This document shows positions 28,293 to 36,649 of a stretch of 64,000 bases of DNA, piece by piece. The DNA comes from DASRFR01 sp035651455 (GTDB lineage Bacteria; Acidobacteriota; Terriglobia; Terriglobales; Acidobacteriaceae): positions 124,001-188,000 of the forward strand of contig DASRFR010000049.1 in NCBI GenBank assembly GCA_035651455.1, in the 5' to 3' direction. Every line of letters begins with the position of its first letter. Within the stretch, counting starts at the first letter, position 1. The notes beneath the pieces were generated by a model, which saw only the letters and a list, made by a program, of their open reading frames with translations, ran no database searches and was not told the DNA's origin. Made by a program: the position numbers and the translations under genes.

Positions 28293-29048
28293 ATGTTAGC
28301 AACTCTAGCAACACTCGCAATGTGCAAGATGACGACGGTCGCTGTGTGGCTGATGCAGGAACAGCCGATCGGTTGGGATCCAATTTCGTTGTGGCGCCAG
28401 ATGAACTGGGCCGCTCGGACCGTGGTCATTATTCTCTTCATCATGTCCGGATGGTCTATTGGCGTGATGATCGACCGCTGGATGGCTTTCAGCGCTGCCC
28501 GCAAGCAGTCGCGCAGCTTCGCCCCGGCAGTCGCCGGCGCGCTTCGCGATGGGAAGATCGACGAAGCGATTAAAGTCGCAGAGCGCAACAAGAAGAGCCA
28601 CCTGGCCAAAGTCGTTACCGCCGGCCTGATGGAATTCAAAGCTCACCAGGACAGCCCGGGCGAAATTCCCGGTGAAACCATTGAAGCCTCCAAACGCGCG
28701 CTGGAGCGCACGGAAGCCATTGTCCACGCTGAACTGAAGCGCGGATTGGGTGGCTTGGCCACGATCGGCTCGACCGCTCCCTTCGTCGGGCTGTTCGGCA
28801 CCGTGATGGGCATTCTACACGCCTTCCAGGGCATTTCTGAGCAGAAAGCCACCGGTCTGGCGGCGGTCGCCGGCGGTATCGCCGAAGCGCTCGTCACCAC
28901 GGCTATTGGACTGTTCGTGGCGATTCCGGCCGTTATGATGTTCAACTATCTCACTGGCCGCGTAGAAGCGTTTGACGTCGAGATGGATAACTCGTCGAGC
29001 GAACTGATCGACTACTTCCTGAAGCGCCGGGGCATGCGCCGGTCCTAA
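28293..29048 (+). CDS. exbB: MotA/TolQ/ExbB proton channel protein
   Basis: 251 residues with three membrane spans: VVIILFIMSGWSIGVMID, GLGGLATIGSTAPFVGLFGT and VTTAIGLFVAIPAVMMFNYL. The TM2/TM3 sequences are diagnostic of the ExbB/TolQ family. AGGAGG precedes the ATG by about 13 bases. Placement after tonB and before two exbD genes favours a TonB role over a Tol-Pal role; no tolB, pal or tolA lies here. Confidence 0.93.
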   Translation: MLATLATLAMCKMTTVAVWLMQEQPIGWDPISLWRQMNWAARTVVIILFIMSGWSIGVMIDRWMAFSAARKQSRSFAPAVAGALRDGKIDEAIKVAERNKKSHLAKVVTAGLMEFKAHQDSPGEIPGETIEASKRALERTEAIVHAELKRGLGGLATIGSTAPFVGLFGTVMGILHAFQGISEQKATGLAAVAGGIAEALVTTAIGLFVAIPAVMMFNYLTGRVEAFDVEMDNSSSELIDYFLKRRGMRRS

Positions 29049-29184
29049 GCGAGAAGGCAGGACTTTCGTCGTCTGAGTTGCTGGCCTGGCGTCGGGTTAC
29101 GAGCCCGGCGCCAGGATCCTCCTCCCGATGGCTGGCCTGCAATGGCTTGGAACGCGCCGTGAAACGCGCGGGAGACTTAAAAAT

Positions 29185-29649
29185 ATGGCAATGGCAAAGA
29201 GGAACGAAGGAGCCAAAGTCAACTCCGACATCAACGTCACCCCCATGGTCGACGTGATGCTGGTGTTGCTGATCATCTTCATGGTGATCACGCCCATGTT
29301 GCAGAAAGGCGTCAGCGTGGACTTGGCAAAAGTCAATAACCCGGAGCAGATGCCGGACGCCGATAAGGAAGACGCATTAGTCGTCGCCGTGATGCGCGAC
29401 GGTAAAGTGTTCTTTGGCAGCGACCAGGTGCCGCCCGACCAGTTGACCAACAAGGTGAAGGATAAGCTGGCGAACCGCACGGATAAGCGCATTTTCGTAC
29501 GGGCCGATGCCCGGGCGAAGTATGGCGCGGTCGTTGCAGTGGTTGACAACGTCCGCTCCGCCGGCGTGGATCAGTTGGGCTTGCTGACGGACCAGCGCAA
29601 AAACAATCAGCCAGGTACGGCTCCCGCGCCGAGTACGGGCGGGCAATAG
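29185..29649 (+). CDS. exbD: ExbD/TolR biopolymer transport protein (first copy)
   Basis: 154 residues from the ATG at 29185 with GGGAG about 12 bases upstream; a longer in-frame start at 29128 lacks a ribosome site. The N-terminal INVTPMVDVMLVLLIIFMVI segment carries the essential membrane Asp, followed by a periplasmic domain (VAVMRDGKVFFGSDQVPPDQ). The C-terminus is Pro/Ala/Thr-rich. It is the first of two adjacent exbD genes, 13 bases apart. Confidence 0.93.
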   Translation: MAMAKRNEGAKVNSDINVTPMVDVMLVLLIIFMVITPMLQKGVSVDLAKVNNPEQMPDADKEDALVVAVMRDGKVFFGSDQVPPDQLTNKVKDKLANRTDKRIFVRADARAKYGAVVAVVDNVRSAGVDQLGLLTDQRKNNQPGTAPAPSTGGQ

Positions 29650-29662
29650 AGGAGATCCGGTT

Positions 29663-30106
29663 ATGAGTATGGCCGTGGGCCCGAGCGGAGGGCAAAACGC
29701 AACCATCAACGTCACACCGCTCATTGACGTTCTGCTGGTGCTGCTGATCATCTTCATGGTCATCACGCCGCTCACTCCAAAAGGTTTGGAGGCGCTGGTG
29801 CCGCAGCCACCACCGCCCAACCAGAAACAACCACCGCCGCAGGCGGACCGCACGATCGTAGTCCAGCTGATCGACAAGGGCGCCGGACAAGCGCCGGGCG
29901 TCAAGATCAACCAGGAAGATGCCACCTGGGACGGTCTGCAAGGACGGTTGACCGACATTTTCAAGACACGCGCGGAGAAGGTCATGTTCGTGAAAGGCGA
30001 CGACAACGTGCCCTTCGCCGATGTGGCCAATGTCATTGACATCGCCCATGCCGCAGGCGTAGACAAAGTAGGTTTGATCACGGCCAAGATCGAGGCGGGC
30101 GGTTAA
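29663..30106 (+). CDS. exbD: ExbD/TolR biopolymer transport protein (second copy)
   Basis: 147 residues. INVTPLIDVLLVLLIIFMVI is the single membrane span with the proton-accepting Asp, followed by a Pro-rich linker (PQPPPPNQKQPPPQ) and the periplasmic domain ending VGLITAKIEAGG. Good GAGGAG ribosome site. It shares the membrane motif with the first copy but the periplasmic half differs, so the two may form a heteromeric stator or serve different receptors. A strong hairpin follows the stop. Confidence 0.93.
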   Translation: MSMAVGPSGGQNATINVTPLIDVLLVLLIIFMVITPLTPKGLEALVPQPPPPNQKQPPPQADRTIVVQLIDKGAGQAPGVKINQEDATWDGLQGRLTDIFKTRAEKVMFVKGDDNVPFADVANVIDIAHAAGVDKVGLITAKIEAGG

Positions 30107-30153
30107 GCACGCGCCTGGTCGGAACTCGTAGGGCCCGGCGAAGAGTTTGCAGG

Positions 30154-30181
30154 TGTCTCGGTGTCGCAAGACACCGGGACA
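30154..30181 (+). other. Strong RNA hairpin with GCAA tetraloop after exbD
   Basis: Bases 30154-30165 pair with 30170-30181 as a 12-bp stem with one G-U wobble and a GCAA (GNRA) loop at 30166-30169. No run of T follows, so it is not a standard intrinsic terminator. It may stabilise the tonB-exbBD mRNA, or stop transcription in another way. There are no bulges. Confidence 0.6.
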
Positions 30182-30331
30182 GCCCAGCCGAGCAGCAACA
30201 TCACTGCAAATGCAAGCGATCCTGCCGTTCCGCCGCGAGTCGGTGTAGACTCAAGCAGGCGAATTCAGCACCTCAACGTCTGCCGTCGTCCTCGAATTTT
30301 TTATGAGGCAAGGGAGACCTAATAACTGCAA

Positions 30332-31165
30332 ATGAAAAATCACTTAAGAAATCTGGCTCTCATTGGAATCGGACTGGTCGTGCTGGCAAGCGCCGGCTGC
30401 AGCAAGCTTCGCGCGCGCGATCAGCTCAACAAGGGTGTTCTGTCCTATAAGAATGCAAAATACGAAGAGGCGATTGACCATTTTCAGACCGCCGTCTCAC
30501 TCGATCCCTCGCTCCTGAACGCGCGCCTGTACCTGGCGACCGCGTATGCCCAGCAGTACATTCCGGGCGCCGACGTCCCTGACAACAACAAGATGGCGGA
30601 ACAAGCGATCGATCAGTACAAAGAAGTTCTGAATCGCGATCCCAAGAACATCAACAGCGTGAAAGGCATCGCCTACCTCTATCTGCAGATGAAGAAGTTC
30701 GATCAGGCGAAGGAATACTACCGCAAGGCGACGGAACTGGATCCCAACGATCCCGAGCCCTATTATTCGGTGGCGGTTATCGATTGGACGGAAAGTTACC
30801 AGCCGCGCATGGAAGCCCGCGCCAAGCTTGGTCTCAAGCCGGAAGAAGCATTTCCCACCAAAAGCAAGAGTGACAAGCAAGCCTGCGACGATCTGAAGAC
30901 CAAGAATGAGCCGTTCGTACAGGACGGCATCGACAATCTGAACAAGGCGTTGCAGTTGCGTCCAGACTATGATGACGCCATGGCGTACTTGAATCTGCTA
31001 TATCGCGAGAAAGCGGATTACGAGTGTGGTGACGCCGCAGCGCGCGCCGCTGACCTGAAGACCGCCGACGAGTGGGTAGACAAGACCATGGCGACGAAGA
31101 AGGCGAAAGCCGAAAAGCAGCCGGGCGCGACCGGCATCACTATGGACCAGCCTGCCAGCAAGTAA
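30332..31165 (+). CDS. Tetratricopeptide-repeat lipoprotein
   Basis: 277 residues. Lipoprotein signal MKNHLRNLALIGIGLVVLAS followed by the lipobox ASAGC, so it is probably anchored to a membrane. Residues 35-180 carry TPR units (GVLSYKNAKYEEAIDHFQTA; AYLYLQMKKFDQAKEYYRKA), and a later one is LNKALQLRPDYDDAMAYLNL. The C-terminus is a Lys-rich tail. The partners are unknown. It lies after exbD on the same strand across 225 bases containing the hairpin, so it may or may not belong to the TonB unit. The nearest GGGAG is 15 bases from the ATG, unusually far. Confidence 0.88.
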   Translation: MKNHLRNLALIGIGLVVLASAGCSKLRARDQLNKGVLSYKNAKYEEAIDHFQTAVSLDPSLLNARLYLATAYAQQYIPGADVPDNNKMAEQAIDQYKEVLNRDPKNINSVKGIAYLYLQMKKFDQAKEYYRKATELDPNDPEPYYSVAVIDWTESYQPRMEARAKLGLKPEEAFPTKSKSDKQACDDLKTKNEPFVQDGIDNLNKALQLRPDYDDAMAYLNLLYREKADYECGDAAARAADLKTADEWVDKTMATKKAKAEKQPGATGITMDQPASK

Positions 31166-31184
31166 GTTTCTTTATCGTGACTGG

Positions 31185-31217
31185 AACGGCCTCTTTCGCT
31201 TATGCGGAGAGGCCGTT
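31185..31217. terminator. Hairpin between convergent genes
   Basis: A 10-bp perfect stem (AACGGCCTCT/AGAGGCCGTT) with a 13-base loop starts 20 bases after the TPR lipoprotein stop and ends 28 bases from the convergent gene. The T run after it is weak (TTTGCTTTG) on the plus side. It probably terminates the plus-strand transcript. Confidence 0.55.
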
Positions 31218-31245
31218 TGCTTTGTGCCCGACTCAGCGAACGGGG

Positions 31246-32187
31246 TCACTTCGCGGTTGAGAAGAACTCGCTCATGTCCGGCGCGGTCGCGGCATCGCCA
31301 GGGAAGCGGGTCCCGCCCAGGCCTTTGAGGATCAGCCGCAAGGTGCTCTGGTGCTGATAGAAAGTCGTGGATTGGTAACCCTTCTTTGACTGTGTGCTGA
31401 CCAGCACGGCGGGAACGTGTCCACCCAGGTTCTGAAGGTCGGTGAATTCAGACTCGTCAAATAGGACGATCAGCAGACCGTCGTTTTGAAAAACTGGATT
31501 GGAAACCAATGGACCTATGTTCTGGCTCAGCCAGGTATCGGCATCGGTCAGGCTGCCGTCATGCGCGTCGTTCAGCAGATTGGGGACGATGAACGAAAAG
31601 TTTGGGAGTCGGCTGGCCGCAAGATCAGCGGCAAATTGGGTAAACGGCACGACATTGTTCAGTTGCGTGGGGCTGTTGAGCACATCGGTGAAAAATACGA
31701 ACGGATTGTGGCGCTTGGAATACGGATACACGTCTTCCCCGGTATAACCAATCGAGGGCAAGCTTTCCGCGTACACCTTCCACGTCCGCCCGATCGCCAG
31801 CAGCTCGCGAACTACGTTGTCATCGGTTTCAGGGACGGGGCCCACATAGGTTTCATCGTCGGTAATGACGATTCCCGTGGTCAGCTCAAAGTAATTTCCA
31901 ATCGACGGATGGGTGTTCGCGTAATACTGCGTGGCCAGGCCGTATTGGGTAGCGAGGCTGTTCAGGTAAGGCATTTCCGAGTTGCCGATCACGTCGGAAA
32001 AGCTGTGGTTTTCCTCAACCACAAGAATCACGTGACCGAATTGAGAGGCATTGATCGGGGAAGGCTGTATGGGAGCCGGAGAGGATGGAGTCCCTGTGCT
32101 TACCCCGCCACAACCAGTCATGAGCGAGACAGCTGCCAACAGAGCGTACAGTAGCAGCGCCCCACGCATGAGAGAGACGGTTCTCAT
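31246..32187 (-). CDS. Phosphoesterase-family lipoprotein (phospholipase C/acid phosphatase-like)
   Basis: 313 residues from the ATG at 32187, where the N-terminus is a lipoprotein signal (MRTVSLMRGALLLYALLAAV and lipobox LMTGC); a longer frame upstream lacks this. The PF04185-type catalytic start is VILVVEENHSFSDVIGN, with Glu and Asn as metal/nucleophile-site residues; further motifs are THPSIGNYFELTTG and LIVLFDESEFTD. Family members cleave phosphomonoesters or phospholipids outside the cytoplasm; the substrate is unknown. It lies downstream of the isoaspartyl peptidase gene on the same strand, after 180 bases. Confidence 0.87.
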   Translation of the reverse strand: MRTVSLMRGALLLYALLAAVSLMTGCGGVSTGTPSSPAPIQPSPINASQFGHVILVVEENHSFSDVIGNSEMPYLNSLATQYGLATQYYANTHPSIGNYFELTTGIVITDDETYVGPVPETDDNVVRELLAIGRTWKVYAESLPSIGYTGEDVYPYSKRHNPFVFFTDVLNSPTQLNNVVPFTQFAADLAASRLPNFSFIVPNLLNDAHDGSLTDADTWLSQNIGPLVSNPVFQNDGLLIVLFDESEFTDLQNLGGHVPAVLVSTQSKKGYQSTTFYQHQSTLRLILKGLGGTRFPGDAATAPDMSEFFSTAK

Positions 32188-32367
32188 GAATGTTGGCCCT
32201 TTCGTGCACCTCTGGCGCACGCCTATTTCAACTGCTCGTCTTATGATGCGGGCCCGTTCGGGAGGGTGGGTAGCGCGTGCCCTAATGGTGGGAGTAGCAG
32301 GCTTTAAGGGCGTGGTCCTGCGGACGACCAAAGCGAAACAACGGCGAAGCAATCCAGCTCTGACGAG

Positions 32368-33291
32368 CTACTCGATTTTCACACGGGCGTCTTCCTTCTT
32401 GATGGTCTTATACGCCCAGGCCATGCGGGGCGTGTTGTGATAAATGCCAAAACTGCCCTTGGCATCGAGGACGATAATCCCGCCGTGTCCATTCACCCGG
32501 GCCTTGAGATAGTTGATGGATTCCTCTGCCGCCCACGCGGGGGCGTTGCCGGCGGCGACACGATCCGCAGTCCACTTCGCGAGCACGAGCTTCATAATGG
32601 GTTCGCCCCATCCGGTGGTGGAAACTGCCGCACTGTCGTTATCGGCATAGCAACCGCAGCCAATGAGCGATGAGTCGCCCAGTCGTCCTGGCGCTTTGTT
32701 TAAGGTGCCGCCGGTGGAAGTCGCGGCGGCGATATTGCCGTATCGATCGAGAGCGACCGCGCCGACAGTGTCATGCGAAATAGCCGGCGCGAAGAGGTCC
32801 TTGTGATGCTCGTCTGGATTTGACCGGAAGGCGCGCAGCCGCTCCACTTCGCGCGGGATTACCAGTTCCTCGTTATTGCAGAGGGGCAGCCCATGTTCCA
32901 CCGCGAAGTGCTCCGCGCCTTCGGCAACGAAGTAGACGTGCAGGCTCTCGCTCAAAATCTTGCGCGCGGCTCTTACCGGGTTCCGGAGGTGCTCCACGCA
33001 ACCGACGCCGCCAGCGCGCAGGGTTGCGCCATCCATGATGAGCGCGTCAAGCTGAACCTTGCCTTCGCAATTGAGAAAGCTGCCGCGGCCAGCGTCGAAG
33101 GTCTCATCGTCTTCCATGATGACGACCGCTTCTTCGATGGCATCGAGAGCCGCGCCTCCGCGGGCCAGAACGCGCCAGCCCGCGGCGATCGCGTTGCGCA
33201 CACCACGAAGATGTGCGTCCACCATGTCATCGGGCATCGCCCAGGCGCCGCCGTGGACCACCAGCACGGGATCGGTCAATCGTTCCCCCAC
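32368..33291 (-). CDS. Isoaspartyl peptidase/L-asparaginase, plant-type Ntn hydrolase
   Basis: 307 residues with the N-terminal LVVHGGAWAMP and a self-cleaved site before T175 in SHDTVGAVALDRYGN; the new N-terminal Thr is the nucleophile. Also present are the GTLNKAPGRLGDSSLIGCG and TGWGEPIMKL motifs. The enzyme cleaves beta-aspartyl dipeptides or asparagine. It would be made as one chain and mature to alpha/beta subunits. No signal peptide is seen, so it is probably cytoplasmic. Confidence 0.92.
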   Translation of the reverse strand: MGERLTDPVLVVHGGAWAMPDDMVDAHLRGVRNAIAAGWRVLARGGAALDAIEEAVVIMEDDETFDAGRGSFLNCEGKVQLDALIMDGATLRAGGVGCVEHLRNPVRAARKILSESLHVYFVAEGAEHFAVEHGLPLCNNEELVIPREVERLRAFRSNPDEHHKDLFAPAISHDTVGAVALDRYGNIAAATSTGGTLNKAPGRLGDSSLIGCGCYADNDSAAVSTTGWGEPIMKLVLAKWTADRVAAGNAPAWAAEESINYLKARVNGHGGIIVLDAKGSFGIYHNTPRMAWAYKTIKKEDARVKIE

Positions 33292-33363
33292 ATGTGAAAA
33301 TGACCGAATAGTCTAGCATCCCGCCGCGAGTGGGCGGGTTCGAATGGAACTTGCTGCCGCGCC

Positions 33364-33708
33364 TTACATCGCAGGCGTCGACGGGGTAGAAGGCGCGGAT
33401 GTTGGCGGAGCGCCGCTCGCCTGCTCCGCAGCCGCGTTGTTCACTAGGTCTTTCAATTCCTTGCTGGGCTTAAAGAACGGAATCTTCTTGGCCGGAACTT
33501 CCACCCGGTCTCCGGTTTTAGGGTTGCGGCCGACGCGGGGCTTGCGTTGCCGGGTGCGGAAACTGCCGAAGCCGCGAATTTCGATCTTATCGCCTACACG
33601 CAGCGAACGCACGATGCTGTCAAAGATAGTTTCCACAATCACTTCGCTATCTTTGCGGGTGAGTTCGGCTAAGCGCGACACCTCGTCGATAAGATCTGCC
33701 TTTGTCAT
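33364..33708 (-). CDS. HU/IHF-family DNA-binding protein
   Basis: 114 residues from the ATG at 33708, where the family N-terminus MTKADLIDEV begins and a GAGG site precedes it; an upstream ATG at 33738 would add ten residues. The DNA-binding arm FRTRQRKPRVGRNPKTGDRV and the KKIPFFKPSKELKDLV C-terminus are characteristic, closer to IHF subunits than to HU. The last 20 residues are Ala/Thr/Pro-rich and unusual for the family. A nucleoid protein role is expected: bending DNA in replication and transcription. Confidence 0.9.
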   Translation of the reverse strand: MTKADLIDEVSRLAELTRKDSEVIVETIFDSIVRSLRVGDKIEIRGFGSFRTRQRKPRVGRNPKTGDRVEVPAKKIPFFKPSKELKDLVNNAAAEQASGAPPTSAPSTPSTPAM

Positions 33709-33852
33709 AGACCTCTTCGCTCCATCGCTGTCTGGCATGTTAGCTTCCGTTTGGCCTCTTGTAGGATCTTTGGGCCTGCATAACCTTCTCAAATTTCAGG
33801 GCTTCTGTGCAAGTCCATCTTTGCCGCGAACTTCCGGGCTCTGCTCAGGCGC

Positions 33853-34785
33853 TCATTTCCACAAGTAGAAGAACTCGGTCCTCTGGTCCAAAATTTTCTC
33901 CCGGGTGGGAATCCATTCGGAGATGTCGCCGAATAACAGGTCCAGAACAGTCTTGCGGTCTTTCTCGGAATGCACGAGCACCGGCTCGCCCTTGATACCC
34001 ACCGACTTTGCCGTGTCCTTGACGGCGGCTTCAAAATCGCCCTCCTGGTCCACCAGTTTCAGTCCAAGCGCCTGCTCGCCCGTCCATACGCGGCCGTCGG
34101 CAATGGAGCGCACGTTGTCGACCTTGAGTTTGCGGCCATCCGCGACAGCCTGGATAAACTGCGAAAACATGTTGTTGATAAGACCTTGCAGGTACTGTTG
34201 TTCGGCAGGCGTGAGGTCGCGAGTGGGCGAGCCTGTATCCTTGAATTCACCGGTCTTGAGCGTAACATCCTTCAGTTTGAGCCAGTGAAACAGGTCGCCG
34301 TAATTGACCCACTCGGCGATGACGCCAATCGAACCCACCACGCTGCCCTTATCCGCAAAAATTTTATTCGTGGCTGACGCCACGTAGTACGCGCCGCTCG
34401 CACCCACAGTCTCGATGGAAGCGACAATCGGCTTTTTCTTTTCTTCGCGGATGCGCTTCACCTCGCCGTAAATTTCCTGCGAGGCCGCGACACCGCCGCC
34501 CGGCGAATTCACGTGGAGGATGATGGCCTTGATGGAATCATCATCGGCAAATTTCTTGAGCTGCGGGACAATGACCTTGGGACTGATGATCACCCCTTCT
34601 AGGTCGACGACGCCGATACGTCCGCCAAATCCTCCCAGGCTTGAGGACTCTCCGCCTGCGTGCAGCGTGATATACACCAGGCCAAACACCGCGAGCACAA
34701 AAAGAAAGAATGCGCCACCGCCGATCACGATCCACAGCAGGGCGCGCGAACGCTTTTCCTCAGGCATAAGGGCGTAGTTTAGCAT
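33853..34785 (-). CDS. sppA: Signal peptide peptidase SppA
   Basis: 310 residues from the ATG at 34785, preceded by AAAGGG 7 bases away; an internal ATG at 34767 lacks a site. One membrane span (LLWIVIGGGAFFLFVLAVFG) is followed by a ClpP-fold serine protease domain: INSPGGG-like HVNSPGGGVAASQEIYGEVK, the nucleophile in GASGAYYVAS, and a Lys in LKTGEFKDTGSPTRDL. It degrades leftover signal peptides in the membrane. It is of the single-domain, short type. The HU gene follows on the same strand. Confidence 0.93.
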   Translation of the reverse strand: MLNYALMPEEKRSRALLWIVIGGGAFFLFVLAVFGLVYITLHAGGESSSLGGFGGRIGVVDLEGVIISPKVIVPQLKKFADDDSIKAIILHVNSPGGGVAASQEIYGEVKRIREEKKKPIVASIETVGASGAYYVASATNKIFADKGSVVGSIGVIAEWVNYGDLFHWLKLKDVTLKTGEFKDTGSPTRDLTPAEQQYLQGLINNMFSQFIQAVADGRKLKVDNVRSIADGRVWTGEQALGLKLVDQEGDFEAAVKDTAKSVGIKGEPVLVHSEKDRKTVLDLLFGDISEWIPTREKILDQRTEFFYLWK

Positions 34786-34858
34786 CCGGGAACCCTTTTC
34801 CGGATTGCTTTGATCGTGCGTCGCTCGGGCTGGCTATCTCTGGTACGCTGACACTGAA

Positions 34859-36526
34859 TTGCCACCCGCGAACAATGCCGACTCCGCCAAGGCCAGGCTC
34901 GCGGCCCGCCGGGCACTCAGTTATTTCCGTCCTTCGCATCAGCACAGTGCGTTTTCCGCGACGCTTCTGCTGATGTCGGCAGTGATGGCGTCGCGCGTCA
35001 TTGGATACGTTCGTGAAGCCTACATTGCCTACGCGTTTGGAGCGGGCCTGCAGACCGACGCCTACGTGGCCGCCTTCACGCTGCCCGACTGGCTGAACTA
35101 CATCGTGGCGGGCGCCACCGCTTCCATCACGTTTATATCCATCTACACGCGTTTTCTTGCGGAAAAGCGAGAGCGCGACGCGGAAAAAACCTTTTCCGTC
35201 ATTATCACGGTCATGACGGCGGTGCTTGCCGCGGGCACCGTCGTCGCCGAGATCTTCACGCGTCAATTTGTCGGGTGGATGTTCAAAGGCTTCAACCCCG
35301 CGCAGGTAGAGCTTTGCACTCACTTGACCCGCATCCTGCTCCCGGCGCAGATTTTCTTTTACGTTGGAGGAATCGTTTCGGCGGTGCTGCTATCCCACCG
35401 CTTGTTTCTATTTCCGGCCTTCGGGCCGCTGATATACAACCTCGGCATCATCATTGGCGGAGTGGCGGCGGGAAAGCAGTTGGGCATCGCGTCACTGGCC
35501 TGGGGCGCGTTGATCGGAAGTTTTGCCGGGCCGTTTCTGATCAATGCCATCGGTTCCGCGCGAATCGGCCCGCGCTACCGGCCATCGTTTGACATCAGCA
35601 ATCCATCATTCCGCGAGTGGGTGAAGCTCACCATCCCGCTGATGCTCGGCGTCTCGCTGGTCACCGCTGACGATTGGATCCTGCGCTACTTCGGTTCCGG
35701 CGGGACTGGCGTGATCTCCAGGCTTAATTATGCAAAGCGACTGATGGCTGTGCCAATTGCGGTTCTGGGGCAAGCCACCGGACAGGCCTCTTTGCCGTTC
35801 TTCGCGCGCCTCTTCGGGGAAAAACGCATGGAAGAGTTTGCCGCGACTGTCAACGGCGCGGTCTATCGCGTGGTGGCGGCGTCATTTCTTGCCACCGCGT
35901 GGATGATGGCGGCGGCGCTCCCGCTGATCGATCTGGTATATCGGCGGGGTCATTTCGATTTCTACGACTCGGTTCAGACCTCCCTCTATTTTTTCATCTT
36001 CTCCATCTCATTGGCGTTCTGGTCAGCGCAGGGTTTGTACGCGCGCGCCTTCTATGCCGCGAGCGACACCTTGACTCCGATGGTGGCGGGCACCGCCATC
36101 ACCCTCATTTCTCTGCCGGTGTATTCAGCCCTGTTCAGGAGTTTCTCAGTCAGGGGGCTGGCGGTGGCGTCCGACCTCGGCATCGTTGCCAATACCGTCG
36201 TGCTTGCCTGGCTTCTCAACCGCAGAAAACTGGTGCGAATAGGAGCACTCCCCTGGCGCGAGTTGGGCAAGGCGGGGTTCACCGCATTGGTTGCCTTTCT
36301 GCTATGTCGTAACATCGCAAAATTGATCGCGATGGATGGCAGCAGGAGATCGGATGTGCTCGCGCTTGGACTGGTATGCGTCACCTGGGCCGGCGCAACC
36401 GCCGCGGGGCTCTGGTTGCTGCGATCCGAACTGCCGGGCGACCTGCGACGGCGAAAACATACCGCGTATCCGCATGTGGCGGAGCAGCAGGCAGGGGAGA
36501 CTATGAGGGCCGGCAACGAGCCGTGA
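34859..36526 (+). CDS. murJ: Lipid II flippase MurJ (MviN)
   Basis: 555 residues from a TTG at 34859. About 14 membrane spans. The first span region RVIGYVREAYIAYAFGAGLQ and the following TDAYVAAFTLPDWLNYIVAG are typical of MurJ; the central part has GQATGQASLPFFARLF. It moves lipid-linked peptidoglycan precursor to the periplasmic face. The C-terminal tail is basic/Glu-rich. It is divergent from sppA; only 73 bases separate them, so promoters lie within or close to the genes. Confidence 0.93.
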   Translation: MPPANNADSAKARLAARRALSYFRPSHQHSAFSATLLLMSAVMASRVIGYVREAYIAYAFGAGLQTDAYVAAFTLPDWLNYIVAGATASITFISIYTRFLAEKRERDAEKTFSVIITVMTAVLAAGTVVAEIFTRQFVGWMFKGFNPAQVELCTHLTRILLPAQIFFYVGGIVSAVLLSHRLFLFPAFGPLIYNLGIIIGGVAAGKQLGIASLAWGALIGSFAGPFLINAIGSARIGPRYRPSFDISNPSFREWVKLTIPLMLGVSLVTADDWILRYFGSGGTGVISRLNYAKRLMAVPIAVLGQATGQASLPFFARLFGEKRMEEFAATVNGAVYRVVAASFLATAWMMAAALPLIDLVYRRGHFDFYDSVQTSLYFFIFSISLAFWSAQGLYARAFYAASDTLTPMVAGTAITLISLPVYSALFRSFSVRGLAVASDLGIVANTVVLAWLLNRRKLVRIGALPWRELGKAGFTALVAFLLCRNIAKLIAMDGSRRSDVLALGLVCVTWAGATAAGLWLLRSELPGDLRRRKHTAYPHVAEQQAGETMRAGNEP

Positions 36527-36596
36527 GCTGGCGATCTAAACGTGTCAGCGCCGATGCTGCAGAATTGAGATGCGGGGAACGCGGCAGAGGGGCGCT

Positions 36597-36632
36597 AAAA
36601 AGAAAACGGGCGCTCGATAGAGGAGCGCCCGT
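36597..36632 (-). terminator. Intrinsic terminator of the bactofilin gene
   Basis: Bases 36607-36615 (CGGGCGCTC) pair perfectly with 36623-36631 around a 7-base loop; on the minus strand the stem is followed by TTTTCTTTTT. It lies about 18 bases after the bactofilin stop codon. A strong standard rho-independent terminator. Confidence 0.85.
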
Positions 36633-36649
36633 CGCAACTTGGAAAAAAC

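Noticed and set aside
33320..33338. CCCGCC...GGCGGG hairpin between the isoaspartyl peptidase and HU genes as a terminator
   Set aside because: Six pairs and no T run on the minus strand after it; could be chance in G+C-rich DNA.
33337..33345. GGTTCGAAT-like string suggesting a tRNA T-loop
   Set aside because: No acceptor, D- or anticodon stems can be drawn around it and no CCA-type end follows; it lies in a short gap.
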